Shown here: one piece after another, positions 15,247 through 30,681 of the stretch | Position numbering within the stretch: position 1 is the first letter of the stretch | How the letters are laid out: every line of letters starts with the position of its first letter | NCBI RefSeq assembly: GCF_051014685.1 | Contig: NW_027479293.1 | Span: forward strand, 62,001-126,000 | Reading direction: 5' to 3' | Source of the DNA: Ptiloglossa arizonensis | Taxonomy: Eukaryota; Arthropoda; Insecta; Hymenoptera; Colletidae | DNA length: 64,000 nt | The notes under the pieces: generated by a model | What the model was told of the DNA's origin: nothing | The model's input: only the letters and a program-made list of their open reading frames with translations | The model's database searches: none | Made by a program: the position numbers and the translations under genes

Positions 15247-17465
15247 ATAACGTATAATGTATAACGTATAACGTATAACTTTTAACGTATAACGTATAAC
15301 GTATAACGTATAACGTATAACGTATAACGTATAACGTATAACGTATAACGTATAACGTGTAACGTATAACGTATAACGTATAACGTATAACGTATAACGT
15401 ATAACGTATAACGTATAACGTATAACGTATAACGTATAACGTATAACGTATAACGTATAACGTATAACGTATAACGAATAACGTATAACGTATAACGTAT
15501 AACGTATAACGTATAACGTATAACGTATAACGTATAACGTATAACGTATAACGTAAAACGTGTAACGTATAACGTAATACGTATAACGTATAACGTATAA
15601 CGTATAACGTATAACGTATAACGTATAACGTAATACGTATAACGTTTAACGTATAACGTATAACGTATAATGTATAACGTGTAACGTATAACCTATAACA
15701 AATAACGTATAACGTATAACGTATAACGTATAACGTATAACGTATAACGTATAACGTATAACGTATAACGTATAACGTATAACGTATAAAGTATAACGTA
15801 TAACGTATAACGTATAACGTATAACGTATAACGTATAACGTAGAACGTATAACGTATAACGTATAACGTATAACGTATAACGTATAACGTATAACGTATA
15901 ACGTATAACGTAATACGTATAACGTATAACGAATAACGTATAAAGTATAACGTATAACGTATAACGGATAACGTATAACGTATACCGTGTAACGTATAAC
16001 GTATAACGTATAACGTATAACGTATAACGTATAACGTATAACATATAATCTATAACGCATATCCTAGAACTTATGCCGTATAACGTATAATGTATAACGT
16101 ATAACGTATAACTTTTAACGTATAACGTATAACGTATAACGTATAACGTATAACGTATAACGTATAACGTATAACGTATAACGTATAACGTATAACGTAT
16201 AACGTATAACGTATAACGTATAACGTATAACGTATAACGTATAAAGTATAACGTATAACGTATAACGTATAACGTATAACGTATAACGTATAACGTAGAA
16301 CGTATAACGTATAACGTATAACGTATACCGTATAAAGTATAACGTATAACGTATAACGTATAACGTATAACGTATAACGTAATACGTATAACGTATAACG
16401 TATAACGTATAACGTATAACGGATAACGTATAACGTATACCGTGTAACGTATAACGTATAACGTATAACGTATTACGTATAACGTATAACGTATAACGTA
16501 TAACGTATAACGTATAACGTATAACGTATAACGTATAACGTATAACGTATAACATATAATCTATAACGCATATCCTAGAACTTATGCCGTATAACGTATA
16601 ATGTATAACGTATAACGTATAACTTTTAACGTATAACGTATAACGTATAACGTATAACGTATAACGTATAACGTATAACGTATAACGTATAACGTATAAC
16701 GTGTAACGTATAACGTATAACGTATAACGTATAACGTATAACGTATAACGTATAAAGTATAACGTATAACGTATAACGAATAACGTATAACGTATAACGT
16801 ATAACGTAGAACGTATAACGTATAACGTATAACGTATACCGTATAAAGTATAACGTATAACGTATAACGTATAACGTATAACGTATAACGTAATACGTAT
16901 AACGTATAACGTATAACGTATAACGTATAACGTATAACGTGTAACGTATAACGTATAACGTATAACGTATAACGCATAACGTATAACGTATAACGTATAA
17001 CGTATAACCTATAACAAATAACGTATTACGTATAACGTATAACGTATAACGTATAACGTATAACGTATAACGTATAACGTATAACGTATAACGTATAACG
17101 TATAACGTATAACGTATAACGTATAACGTATAACGTATAACGCATAACGTATAACTTATAACGTATAACGTATAACGTATAACGTATAACGTATAACGTA
17201 TAACGTATAACGTATAACGTATAACGTATACCGTATAAAGTATAACGTATAACGTATAACGTATAACGTATAACGTATAACGTATAACGTATAACGTATA
17301 ACGTATAACGTATAACGTATAACGTATAACGTAGAACGTAGAACTTATAACGTATAACGTAATACGTATAACGTATAACGTAATACGTATAACGTATAAC
17401 GTATAACGTATAACGTATAACGGATAACGTATAACGTATAACGTATAACGTATTACGTATAACGT
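15247..17465. repeat. A-box units of 833, 511 and 917 bp
   Basis: Three successive intervals between A boxes (15205, 16038, 16549, 17466). The first two resemble the 420-483-bp A-box units at 302-1205, with the order ATAACAA, ATAAAGT, AGAACGT, AATACGT, ATAACGG, ATACCGT-GTAACGT and box. After about 16,975 a new pattern starts (ATAACGC single monomers, ATAACAA-ATAACGT-ATTACGT) that is typical of the region to the right. I see no gene. Confidence 0.75.
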
Positions 17466-19712
17466 ATAACATATAATCTATAACGCATATCCTAGAACTT
17501 ATGCCGTATAACGTATAATGTATAACGTATAACGTATAACGTATAACTTTTAACGTATAACGTATAACGTATAACGTATAACGTATAACGTATAACGTAT
17601 AACGTATAACGTATAACGTATATCGTATAACGTATAACGTATAACGTATAACGTATAACGTACAACGTATAATGTATAACGTATAACGTATAACCTATAA
17701 CGTATAAAGTATAAGCTATAACGTAATACGTATAACGTATAACGTATAACGTATAAAGCATAACGTATAACGTATAACGTATAACGTATAACGTATACCG
17801 TATATCGTATAACGTGTAACGTACGACGTATAACGTATAGCGTATAACGTATATCGTATAACGTATAACGTTTAACGTATAACGTATAACATATAATGTA
17901 TAACGCATATCCTAGGACTTATGCTGAATAACGTATAACGTATAACGTATAACGTATAACGTATAACGTATAACGTATAACGTATAACGTATAACGTGTA
18001 ACGTATAACGTATACCGCATAAAGTATAACGTATAACGTATAACGTATAACGTATAACGTATAACGTAATACGTATAACGTATAACGTATAACGTATAAC
18101 GTATAACGGATAACGTATAACGTATACCGTGTAACGTATAACGTATAACGTATAACGTATTACGTATAACGTATAACATATAATCTATAACGCATATCCT
18201 AGAACTTATGCCGTATAACGTATAATGTATAACGTATAACGTATAACTTTTAACGTATAACGTATAACGTATAACGTATAACGTATAACGTATAACGTAT
18301 AACGTATAACGTATAACGTATAACGTATAACGTATAACGTGTAACGTATAACGTATAACGTATAACGTATAACGTATAACGTATAACGTATAACGTATAA
18401 CGTATAACGTATAACGTATAACGTATAACGTATATCGTATAACGTATAACGTATAACGTTTAACGTATAACGTACAACGTATAATGTATAACGTATAACG
18501 TATAACGTATAACCTATAACGTATAACGTATAACCTATAACGTAATACGTATAACGTATAACGTATAACGTATAACGTATAACGCATAACGTATAACGTG
18601 TAACGTATAACGTCTAACGTATACCGTATAACGTATAACGTGTAACGTATAACGTCTAACGTATAGCGTATAACGTATATCGTATAACGTATAACGTTTA
18701 ACGTATAACGTATAACATATAATGTAAAACGCATATCCTAGAACTTATGCTGAATAACGTATAACGTATAACGTATAACGTATAACGTATAACGTATAAC
18801 GTATAACGTATAACGTGTAACGTATAACGTATAACGTATAACGTATAACGTATAACGTATAACGTAGAACGTAGAACGTAGAACGTATAACGTATAACGT
18901 ATAACGTATAACGTATAACGTAATACGTATAACGTATAACGTATAACGTATAACGTATAACGTATAACGTTTAACGTATAACGTATAACGTATAACGTAT
19001 AACGTATAACATATAACGTATAACGTATAACGTAGACCGTAGAACGTATAACGTATAACGTATAACGTATAACGTATTACGTATAACCTATAACATATAA
19101 CGTATAACGTATAACGTATAACGTATAGCTTATAACGTATAACGTATAACGTATAACGTATAACGTATAACGTATAACGTATAACGTATAACGTATAACG
19201 TATAACGTATAACGTATAACGTATAACGTATAACGTATAACCTATAACAAATAACGTATTACGTATAACGTATAACGTATAACGTATAACGTATAACGTA
19301 TAACGTATAACGTATAACGTATAACGTATAACGTATAACGCATAACGTATAACGTATAACGTATAACGTATAACGTATAACGTATAACGTATACCGTATA
19401 AAGTATAACGTATAACGTATAACGTATAACGTATAACGTATAACGTATAACGTGTAACGTATAACGTATAACGTATAACGTATAACGTATAACGTATAAC
19501 GTAGAACGTAGAACGTAGAACGTATAACGTATAACGTATAACGTATAACGTATAACGTAATACGTATAACGTATAACGTATAACGTATAACGTATAACGT
19601 ATAACGTAATACGTATAACGTATAACGTAATACGTATAACGTATAACGTATAACGTATAACGTATAACGGATAACGTATAACGTATAACGTATAACGTAT
19701 TACGTATAACGT
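17466..19712. repeat. ~2.25-kb higher-order repeat, copy 1
   Basis: Box order is A 17466, B (AGGACTT) 17886, A 18173, B (AAAACGC) 18712. It is followed by three AGAACGT monomers near 18,866, AGACCGT near 19,032 and ATAGCTT near 19,125. The same order recurs starting at 19713. Box offsets to the second copy grow from 2,247 to 2,254, 2,261 and 2,289 bp, all whole monomers. Confidence 0.85.
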
Positions 19713-22000
19713 ATAACATATAATCTATAACGCATATCCTAGAACTTATGCCGTATAACGTATAATGTATAACGTATAACGTATAACGTATAACTTTTAA
19801 CGTATAACGTATAACGTATAACGTATAACGTATAACGTATAACGTATAACGTATAACGTATAACGTATAACGTATATCGTATAACGTATAACGTATAACG
19901 TATAACGTATAACGTACAACGTATAATGTATAACGTATAACGTATAACCTATAACGTATAAAGTATAAGCTATAACGTAATACGTATAACGTATAACGTA
20001 TAACGTATAAAGCATAACGTATAACGTATAACGTATAACGTATAACGTATACCGTATATCGTATAACGTGTAACGTACGACGTATAACGTATAGCGTATA
20101 ACGTATATCGTATAACGTATAACGTTTAACGTATAACGTATAACATATAATGTATAACGCATATCCTAGGACTTATGCTGAATAACGTATAACGTATAAC
20201 GTATAACGTATAACGTATAACGTATAACGTATAACGTATAACGTATAACGTATAACGTGTAACGTATAACGTATACCGCATAAAGTATAACGTATAACGT
20301 ATAACGTATAACGTATAACGTATAACGTAATACGTATAACGTATAACGTATAACGTATAACGTATAACGGATAACGTATAACGTATACCGTGTAACGTAT
20401 AACGTATAACGTATAACGTATTACGTATAACGTATAACATATAATCTATAACGCATATCCTAGAACTTATGCCGTATAACGTATAATGTATAACGTATAA
20501 CGTATAACTTTTAACGTATAACGTATAACGTATAACGTATAACGTATAACGTATAACGTATAACGTATAACGTATAACGTATAACGTATAACGTATAACG
20601 TGTAACGTATAACGTATAACGTATAACGTATAACGTATAACGTATAACGTATAACGTATAACGTATAACGTATAACGTATAACGTATAACGTATATCGTA
20701 TAACGTATAACGTATAACGTTTAACGTATAACGTACAACGTATAATGTATAACGTATAACGTATAACGTATAACCTATAACGTATAACGTATAACCTATA
20801 ACGTAATACGTATAACGTATAACGTATAACGTATAACGTATAACGCATAACGTATAACGTATAACGTATAACGTATAACGTATAACGTATAACGTATAAC
20901 GTATAACGTATAACGTATAACGTATAACGTGTAACGTATAACGTCTAACGTATAGCGTATAACGTATATCGTATAACGTATAACGTTTAACGTATAACGT
21001 ATAACATATAATGTAAAACGCATATCCTAGAACTTATGCTGAATAACGTATAACGTATAACGTATAACGTATAACGTATAACGTATAACGTATAACGTAT
21101 AACGTGTAACGTATAACGTATAACGTATAACGTATAACGTATAACGTATAACGTAGAACGTAGAACGTAGAACGTATAACGTATAACGTATAACGTATAA
21201 CGTATAACGTAATACGTATAACGTATAACGTATAACGTATAACGTATAACGTATAACGTTTAACGTATAACGTATAACGTATAACGTATAACGTATAACA
21301 TATAACGTATAACGTATAACGTAGACCGTAGAACGTATAACGTATAACGTATAACGTATAACGTATTACGTATAACCTATAACATATAACGTATAACGTA
21401 TAACGTATAACGTATAGCTTATAACGTATAACGTATAACGTATAACGTATAACGTATAACGTATAACGTATAACGTATAACGTATAACGTATAACGTATA
21501 ACGTATAACGTATAACGTATAACGTATAACCTATAACAAATAACGTATTACGTATAACGTATAACGTATAACGTATAACGTATAACGTATAACGTATAAC
21601 GTATAACGTATAACGTATAACGTATAACGCATAACGTATAACGTATAACGTATAACGTATAACGTATAACGTATAACGTATACCGTATAAAGTATAACGT
21701 ATAACGTATAACGTATAACGTATAACGTATAACGTATAACGTATAACGTATAACGTATTACGTATAGCGTATAACGTATAACGTATAACGTATAACGTAT
21801 AACGTATAACGTATAACGTATAACGTATAACGTATAACGTATAACGTATAACGTATAACGTATAACGTATAACGTATAACGAATAACGTATAACGTATAA
21901 CGTATAACGTGTAACGTGGAACGTATAACGTATATCGTATAACGTATAACGTGTAACGTGTAACGTGTAACGTATAACGTATAACGTATAATGTATAACG
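19713..22000. repeat. ~2.25-kb higher-order repeat, copy 2
   Basis: Boxes A 19713, B 20140, A 20434 and B 21001 match those of the preceding copy by subtype, and the AGAACGT triplet (near 21,155), AGACCGT and ATAGCTT follow in the same order. A third, partial copy of the last part follows the B box at 22464, with its AGAACGT triplet near 22,625. The right boundary is approximate. Confidence 0.8.
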
Positions 22001-24388
22001 TATAAAGTGTAACGCGTAACGTATAACGTATAACGTATAACGTATAACGTATAACGTATAACGTATAACGTATAACGTATAACGTGTAACGTATAACGTA
22101 TAACGTATTACGTATAACGTATAACGTATAACGTATAACGTATAACGTATAACGTATAACGTATAACGTATAACGTATAACGTATATCGTATAACGTATA
22201 ACGTATAACGTATAACGTATATCGTACAACGTATAATGTATAACGTATAACGTATAACGTATAACCTATAACGTATAACGTATAACCTATAACGTAATAC
22301 GTATAACGTATAACGTATAACGTATAACGTATAACGCATAACGTATAACGTGTAAAGTATAACGTCTAACGTACACCGTATAACGTATAACGTGTAACGT
22401 ATAACGTCTAACGTATAGCGTATAACGTATATCGTATAACGTATAACGTTTAACGTATAACGTATAACATATAATGTAAAACGCATATCCTAGAACTTAT
22501 GCTGAATAACGTATAACGTATGACGTATAACGTATAACGTATAACGTATAACGTATAACGTATAACGTATAACGTGTAACGTATAACGTATAACGTATAA
22601 CGTATAACGTATAACGTATAACGTAGAACGTAGAACGTAGAACGTATAACGTATAACGTATAACGTATAACGTATAACGTAATACGTATAACGTATAACG
22701 TATAACGTATAACGTATAACGTATAACGTTTAACGTATAACGTATAACGTATAACGTATAACGTATAACGTATAACGTATAACGTATAACGTAGACCGTA
22801 GAACGTATAACGTATAACGTATAACGTATAACGTATTACGTATAACCTATAACATATAACGTATAACGTATAACGTATAACGTATAGCTTATAACGTATA
22901 ACGTATAACGTATAACGTATAACGTATAACGTATAACGTATAACGTATAACGTATAACGTATAACGTATAACGTATAATGTATAACCTATAACAAATAAC
23001 GTATTACGTATAACGTATAACGTATAACGTATAACGTATAACGTATAACGTATAACGTATAACGTATAACGTATAACGCATAACGTATAACGTATAACGT
23101 ATAACGTATAACGTATAACGTATACCGTATAAAGTATAACGTATAACGTATAACGTATAACGTATAACGTATAACGTATAACGTATAACGTATAACGTAT
23201 AGCGTATAACGTATAACGTATAACGTATAACGTATAACGTATAACGTATAACGTATAACGTATAACGTATAACGTATAACGTATAACGTATAACGAATAA
23301 CGTATAACGTATAACGTATAACGTGTAACGTGGAACGTATAACGTATATCGTATAACGTATAACGTGTAACGTGTAACGTGTAACGTATAACGTATAACG
23401 TATAATGTATAACGTATAAAGTGTAACGCGTAACGTATAACGCATAACGTATAACGTATAACGTATAACGTATAACGTATAACGTATAACGTATAACGTA
23501 TAACGTATAACGTATAACGTATAACGAATAACGTATAACGTATAACGTATAACGTATAACGTATAACGTATAACGTATAACGTATAACGTATAACGTATA
23601 ACGTATAACGTATAACGTGTAACGTATAACGTGTAACGTATAACGTGTAACGTATAACGTGTAACGTATAACGTGTAATGTATAACGTATAACGTATAAC
23701 GTATAACGTATAACGTATAACGTATAACGTATAACGTATAACGTATAACGTATAACGTATAAAGTATAACGTATAACGTATAACGTATAACGTATAACGT
23801 AATACGTATAACGTATAACGTATAACGTATAACGTATAACGTATAACGTATAACGTATAACGTATAACGTATAACGTATAACGTATAACGTATAACCTAT
23901 AACAAATAACGTATAACGTATAACGTATAACGTATAACGTATAACGTATAACGTATAACGTATAACGTATAACGTATAACGTATAACGTATAACGTATAA
24001 CGTATAACGTATAACGTATAACGTATAACGTATAACGTATAACGTAGAACGTAGAACGTATAACGTATAGCGTATAACGTATAACGTATAACGTATAACG
24101 TATAACGTATAACGTATAGCGTATAACGTATAACGTATAACGTATAACGTATAACGTATAACGTATAACGTATAACGTATAACGTATAACGTATAACGTA
24201 TAACGTATAACGTATAACGTATAACGTAATACGTATAACGTATAACGTATAACGTATAACGTATAACGGATAACGTATAACGTATACCGTGTAACGTATA
24301 ACGTATAACGTATAACGTATTACGTATAACGTATAACGTATACAGTGTAACGTATAACGTATAACGTATAACGTATTACGTATAACGT
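22001..24388. repeat. Partial third unit and box-poor stretch
   Basis: Contains the B box at 22464 and then 1.9 kb without a box. Visible landmarks are the AGAACGT triplet near 22,625, AGACCGT near 22,794, GTAACGC-GTAACGT near 22,010 and 23,424, a 14-bp alternating tract at 23,619-23,681, and AGAACGT-AGAACGT followed by ATAGCGT near 24,045-24,120. No gene was seen. Confidence 0.7.
23619..23681. repeat. 14-bp dimer tract (GTAACGT-ATAACGT alternation)
   Basis: Five GTAACGT-type monomers at exact 14-bp spacing, the last changed to GTAATGT. The same tract with the same last change is at 28,330-28,392. Confidence 0.9.
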
Positions 24389-24773
24389 ATAACATATAAT
24401 CTATAACGCATATCCTAGAACTTATGCCGTATAACGTATAATGTATAACGTATAACGTATAACTTTTAACGTATAACGTATAACGTATAACGTATAACGT
24501 ATAACGTATAACGTATAACGTATAACGTATACCGTATATCGTATAACGTGTAACGTATGACGTATAACGTATAGCGTATAACGTATATCGTATAACGTAT
24601 AACGTATAACGTATAACGTATAACGTATAACGTATAACGTATAACGTATAACGTATAACGTATAACGTAATACGTATAACGTATAACGTAATACGTATAA
24701 CGTATAACGTATAACGTATAACGTATAACGGATAACGTATAACGTATAACGTATAACGTATTACGTATAACGT

Positions 24774-26061
24774 ATAACATATAATCTATAACGCATATCC
24801 TAGAACTTATGCCGTATAACGTATAATGTATAACGTATAACGTATAACGTATAACTTTTAACGTATAACGTATAACGTATAACGTATAACGTATAACGTA
24901 TAACGTATAACGTATAACGTATAACGTATATCGTATAACGTATAACGTATAACGTATAACGTATAACGTACAACGTATAATGTATAACGTATAACGTATA
25001 ACCTATAACGTATAACGTATAAGCTATAACGTAATACGTATAACGTATAACGTATAACGTATAAAGCATAACGTATAACGTATAACGTATAACGTATAAC
25101 GTATACCGTATATCGTATAACGTGTAACGTATGACGTATAACGTATAGCGTATAACGTATATCGTATAACGTATAACGTTTAACGTATAACGTATAACAT
25201 ATAATGTATAACGCATATCCTAGGACTTATGCTGAATAACGTATAACGTATAACGTATAACGTATAACGTATAACGTATAACGTATAACGTATAACGTAT
25301 AACGTGTAACGTATAACGTATACCGCATAAAGTATAACGTATAACGTATAACGTATAACGTATAACGTATAACGTAATACGTATAACGTATAACGTATAA
25401 CGTATAACGTATAACGGATAACGTATAACGTATACCGTGTAACGTATAACGTATAACGTATAACGTATTACGTATAACGTATAACATATAATCTATAACG
25501 CATATCCTAGAACTTATGCCGTATAACGTATAATGTATAACGTATAACGTATAACTTTTAACGTATAACGTATAACGTATAACGTATAACGTATAACGTA
25601 TAACGTATAACGTATAACGTATAACGTATAACGTATAACGTATAACGTGTAACGTATAACGTATAACGTATAACGTATAACGTATAACGTATAACGTATA
25701 ACGTATAACGTATAACGTATAACGTATAACGTATAACGTATATCGTATAACGTATAACGTATAACGTTTAACGTATAACGTACAACGTATAATGTATAAC
25801 GTATAACGTATAACGTATAACCTATAACGTATAACGTATAACCTATAACGTAATACGTATAACGTATAACGTATAACGTATAACGTATAACGCATAACGT
25901 ATAACGTGTAACGTATAACGTCTAACGTATACCGTATAACGTATAACGTGTAACGTATAACGTCTAACGTATAGCGTATAACGTATATCGTATAACGTAT
26001 AACGTTTAACGTATAACGTATAACATATAATGTAAAACGCATATCCTAGAACTTATGCTGA
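24774..26061. repeat. Segment repeated from 17466-18753 at 7,308-bp offset
   Basis: Boxes at 24774, 25194, 25481 and 26020 repeat those at 17466, 17886, 18173 and 18712 with the same subtypes and a constant offset of 7,308 bp (1,044 monomers). The minus-strand frames across the second half translate identically in both copies, and the first half differs by at least one substitution. The offset is within three monomers of the 7.3-kb period seen at the left of the window. Confidence 0.85.
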
Positions 26062-26397
26062 ATAACGTATAACGTATAACGTATAACGTATAACGTATAA
26101 CGTATAATGTATAACGTATAAAGTGTAACGCGTAACGTATAACGTATAACGTATAACGTATAACGTATAACGTATAACGTACAACGTATAACGTATAACG
26201 TATAACGTATAACGTATAACGTATAACGTATAACGTATAACGTATAACGTATAACGTAATACGTATAACGTATAACGTATAACGTATAACGTAATACGTA
26301 TAACGTATAACGTAATACGTATAACGTATAACGTATAACGTATAACGTATAACGGATAACGTATAACGTATAACGTATAACGTACTACGTATAACGT

Positions 26398-28049
26398 ATA
26401 ACATATAATCTATAACGCATATCCTAGAACTTATGCCGTATAACGTATAATGTATAACGTATAACGTATAACGTATAACTTTTAACGTATAACGTATAAC
26501 GTATAACGTATAACGTATAACGTATAACGTATAACGTATAACGTATAACGTATAACGTATATCGTATAACGTATAACGTATAACGTATAACGTATAACGT
26601 ACAACGTATAATGTATAACGTATAACGTATAACATATAACGTATAACGTATAAGCTATAACGTAATACGTATAACGTATAACGTATAACGTATAAAGCAT
26701 AACGTATAACGTATAACGTATAACGTATAACGTATACCGTATATCGTATAACGTGTAACGTATGACGTATAACGTATAGCGTATAACGTATATCGTATAA
26801 CGTATAACGTTTAACGTATAACGTATAACATATAATGTATAACGCATATCCTAGGACTTATGCTGAATAACGTATAACGTATAACGTATAACGTATAACG
26901 TATAACGTATAACGTATAACGTATAACGTATAACGTATAACGTATAACGTATAACGTATAACGTATAACGTATAACGTATAACGTATAACGTATAACGTA
27001 TAAAGTATAACGTATAACGTATAACGTATAACGTATAACGTAATACGTATAACGTATAACGTATAACGTATAACGTATAACGTATAACGTATAACGTATA
27101 ACGTATAACGTATAACGTATAACGTATAACCTATAACAAATAACGTATAACGTATAACGTATAACGTATAACGTATAACGTATAACGTATAACGTATAAC
27201 GTATAACGTATAACGTATAACGTATAACGTATAACGTATAACGTATAACGTATAACGTATAACGTAGAACGTAGAACGTATAACGTATAGCGTATAACGT
27301 ATAACGTATAACGTATAACGTATAACGTATAACGTATAGCGTATAACGTATAACGTATAACGTATAACGTATAACGTATAACGTATAACGTATAACGTAT
27401 AACGTATAACGTATAACGTATAACGTATAACGTATAACGTAATACGTATAACGTATAACGTATAACGTATAACGTAATACGTATAACGTATAACGTAATA
27501 CGTATAACGTATAACGTATAACGTATAACGTATAACGGATAACGTATAACGTATAACGTATAACGTATAACGTATTACGTATAACGTATAACATATAATC
27601 TATAACGCATATCCTAGAACTTATGCCGTATAACGTATAATGTATAACGTATAACGTATAACGTATAACTTTTAACGTATAACGTATAACGTATAACGTA
27701 TAACGTATAACGTATAACGTATAACGTATAACGTATAACGTATATCGTATAACGTATAACGTATAACGTATAACGTATAACGTACAACGTATAATGTATA
27801 ACGTATAACGTATAACCTATAACGTATAACGTATAAGCTATAACGTAATACGTATAACGTATAACGTATAACGTATAAAGCATAACGTATAACGTATAAC
27901 GTATAACGTATAGCGTATACCGTATATCGTATAACGTGTAACGTATGACGTATAACGTATAGCGTATAACGTATATCGTATAACGTATAACGTTTAACGT
28001 ATAACGTATAACATATAATGTATAACGCATATCCTAGGACTTATGCTGA
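26398..28049. repeat. A/B box units at right end of the mixed region
   Basis: A 26398 and B 26825 repeat the 427-bp spacing of A 19713 and B 20140. A 27588 and B 28008 repeat the 420-bp spacing of A 17466/B 17886 and A 24774/B 25194. These are the last A boxes in the window; 28008 is the last box before the one split by the transposon. Confidence 0.82.
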
Positions 28050-28329
28050 ATAACGTATAACGTATAACGTATAACGTATAACGTATAACGTATAACGTAT
28101 AACGTAGAACGTAGAACGTATAACGTATAGCGTATAACGTATAACGTATAACGTATAACGTATAACGTATAACGTATAGCGTATAACGTATAACGTATAA
28201 CGTATAACGTATAACGTATAACGTATAACGTATAACGTATAACGAATAACGTATAACGTATAACGTATAACGTATAACGTATAACGTATAACGTATAACG
28301 TATAACGTATAACGTATAACGTATAACGT

Positions 28330-28392
28330 GTAACGTATAACGTGTAACGTATAACGTGTAACGTATAACGTGTAACGTATAACGTGTAATGT
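28330..28392. repeat. 14-bp dimer tract, second copy
   Basis: Five GTAACGT-type monomers at 14-bp spacing ending in GTAATGT, identical in design to 23,619-23,681 and preceded by an ATAACGA monomer at a similar distance in both. This marks a duplicated segment 4,711 bp apart. Confidence 0.9.
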
Positions 28393-29484
28393 ATAACGTA
28401 TAACGTATAACGTATAACGTATAACGTATAACGTAAAACGTATAACGTATAACGTATAACGTATAAAGTATAACGTATAACGTATAACGTATAACGTATA
28501 ACGTAATACGTATAACGTATAACGTATAACGTATAACGTATAACGTATAACGTATAACGTATAACGTATAACGTATAACGTGTAACGTATAACGTATAAC
28601 GTATAACGTATAACGTATAACGTATAACGTATAACGTATAACGTATAACGTATAACGTATAACGTATAACGTATAACGTATAACGTATAACGTATAACGT
28701 ATAACGTATAACGTATAATGTATAACTTTTAACGTATAACGTATAACGTATAACGTATAACGTAATACGTATAACGTATAACGTATAATGTATAACGTAT
28801 AACGTATATCGTATAACGTATAACGTATAACGTATAACGTATAACGTATAACGTATAACGTATAACGTATAACGTAGAACGTAGAACGTATAACGTATAG
28901 CGTATAACGTATAACGTATATCGTATAACGTATAACGTATAACGTATAACGTATAACGTATAACGTATAACGTATAACGTATAACGTATAACGTATAACG
29001 TATAACGTATAACGTATAACGTATAACGTATAACGTATAACGTATAACGTATAACGTATAACGTATAACGTGTAACGTATAACGTATAACGTATAACGCA
29101 GAACGTATAACGTATAGCGTATAACGTATAACGTATAACGTATAACGTATAACGTATAACGTATAACGTATAACGTATAACGTATAACGTATAACGTATA
29201 ACGTATAACCTATAACAAATAACGTATTACGTATAACGTATAACGTATAACGTATAACGTATAACGTATAACGTATAACGTATAACGTATAACGTATAAC
29301 GTATAACGTATAACGTATAACGTATAACGTATAACGTATAACGTATAACGTATAACGTATAACGTATAACGTATAACGTATAACGTATAACGTATAACGT
29401 ATAACGTATAACGTATAACGTATAACGTATAACGTATAACGAATAACGTATAACGTATAACGTATAACGTATAACGTATAACGT

Positions 29485-29519
29485 AGAACGTAGAACGTAG
29501 AACGTAGAACGTAGAACGT
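29485..29519. repeat. Homotypic run of five AGAACGT monomers, copy 1
   Basis: Five identical variant monomers in a row; elsewhere AGAACGT comes singly, in pairs or in threes. This suggests local single-monomer expansion. Confidence 0.92.
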
Positions 29520-30646
29520 ATAACGTATAACGTATAACGTATAACGTATAACGTATAACGTATAACGTATAACGTATAACGTATAACGTATAACGTATAA
29601 CGTAGAACGTAGAACGTAGAACGTATAACGTAGAACGTATAACGTATAACGTATAACGTATAACGTATAACGTATTACGTATAACCTATAACATATAACG
29701 TATAACGTATATCGTATAACGTATAACGTATAACGTATAACGTATAACGTACAACGTATAATGTATAACGTATAACGTATAACGTATAACCTATAACGTA
29801 TAACGTATAAGCTATAACGTAATACGTATAACGTATAACGTATAACCTATAAAGCATAACGTATAACGTATAACGTATAACGTATAACGTATACCGTATA
29901 ACGTATAACGTATAACGTATAACGTATAACGTATAACGTATAACGTATAACGTATAACGTATAACGTATAACGTATAACGTATAACGTATAACGTATAAC
30001 GTATAACGTATAACGTATAACGTATAACGTATAACGTATAACGTATAACGTATAACGTATAACGTATAACGTATAACGAATAACGTATAACGTATAACGT
30101 ATAACGTATAACGTATAACGTATAACGTATAACGTATAACGTATAACCTATAACAAATAACGTATAACGTATAACGTATAACGTATAACGTATAACGTAT
30201 AACGTAATACGTATAACGTATAACGTATAATGTATAACGTATAACGTATATCGTATAACGTATAACGTATAACGTATAACGTATAACGTATAACGTATAA
30301 CGTATAACGTATAACGTAGAACGTAGAACGTATAACGTATAGCGTATAACGTATAACGTATATCGTATAACGTATAACGTATAACGTATAACGTATAACG
30401 TATAACGTATAACGTATAACGTATAACGTGTAACGTATAACGTATAACGTATAACGCAGAACGTATAACGTATAGCGTATAACGTATAACGTATAACGTA
30501 TAACGTATAACGTATAACGTATAACGTATAACGTATAACGTATAACGTATAACGTATAACGTATAACGTATAACGTATAACGTATAACGAATAACGTATA
30601 ACGTATAACGTATAACGTATAACGTATAACGTATAACGTATAACGT

Positions 30647-30681
30647 AGAACGTAGAACGTAGAACGTAGAACGTAGAACGT
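30647..30681. repeat. Homotypic run of five AGAACGT monomers, copy 2
   Basis: Same five-monomer run 1,162 bp to the right, within the ~1.14-1.16-kb repeat next to the mariner. Confidence 0.92.

Larger units (their letters stand above)
302..27629. repeat. Type-A 42-bp box family (24 copies)
   Basis: Each box is six consecutive diverged heptamers. They start with ATAACAT, then ATAATCT, then ATAACGC; the core is ATATCCT-AGAACTT; the last is ATGCCGT. Many copies are followed within 30-40 bp by ATAATGT and then ATAACTT-TTAACGT. Starts: 302, 722, 1205, 3676, 4719, 6910, 7603, 8023, 8506, 10970, 12013, 14197, 15205, 16038, 16549, 17466, 18173, 19713, 20434, 24389, 24774, 25481, 26398, 27588. All are at position 1 modulo 7. 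None occurs to the right of 27.63 kb. The box is the most diverged but best conserved element of the array. Its function is unknown; it may be only an old variant cluster that was amplified. Confidence 0.92.
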
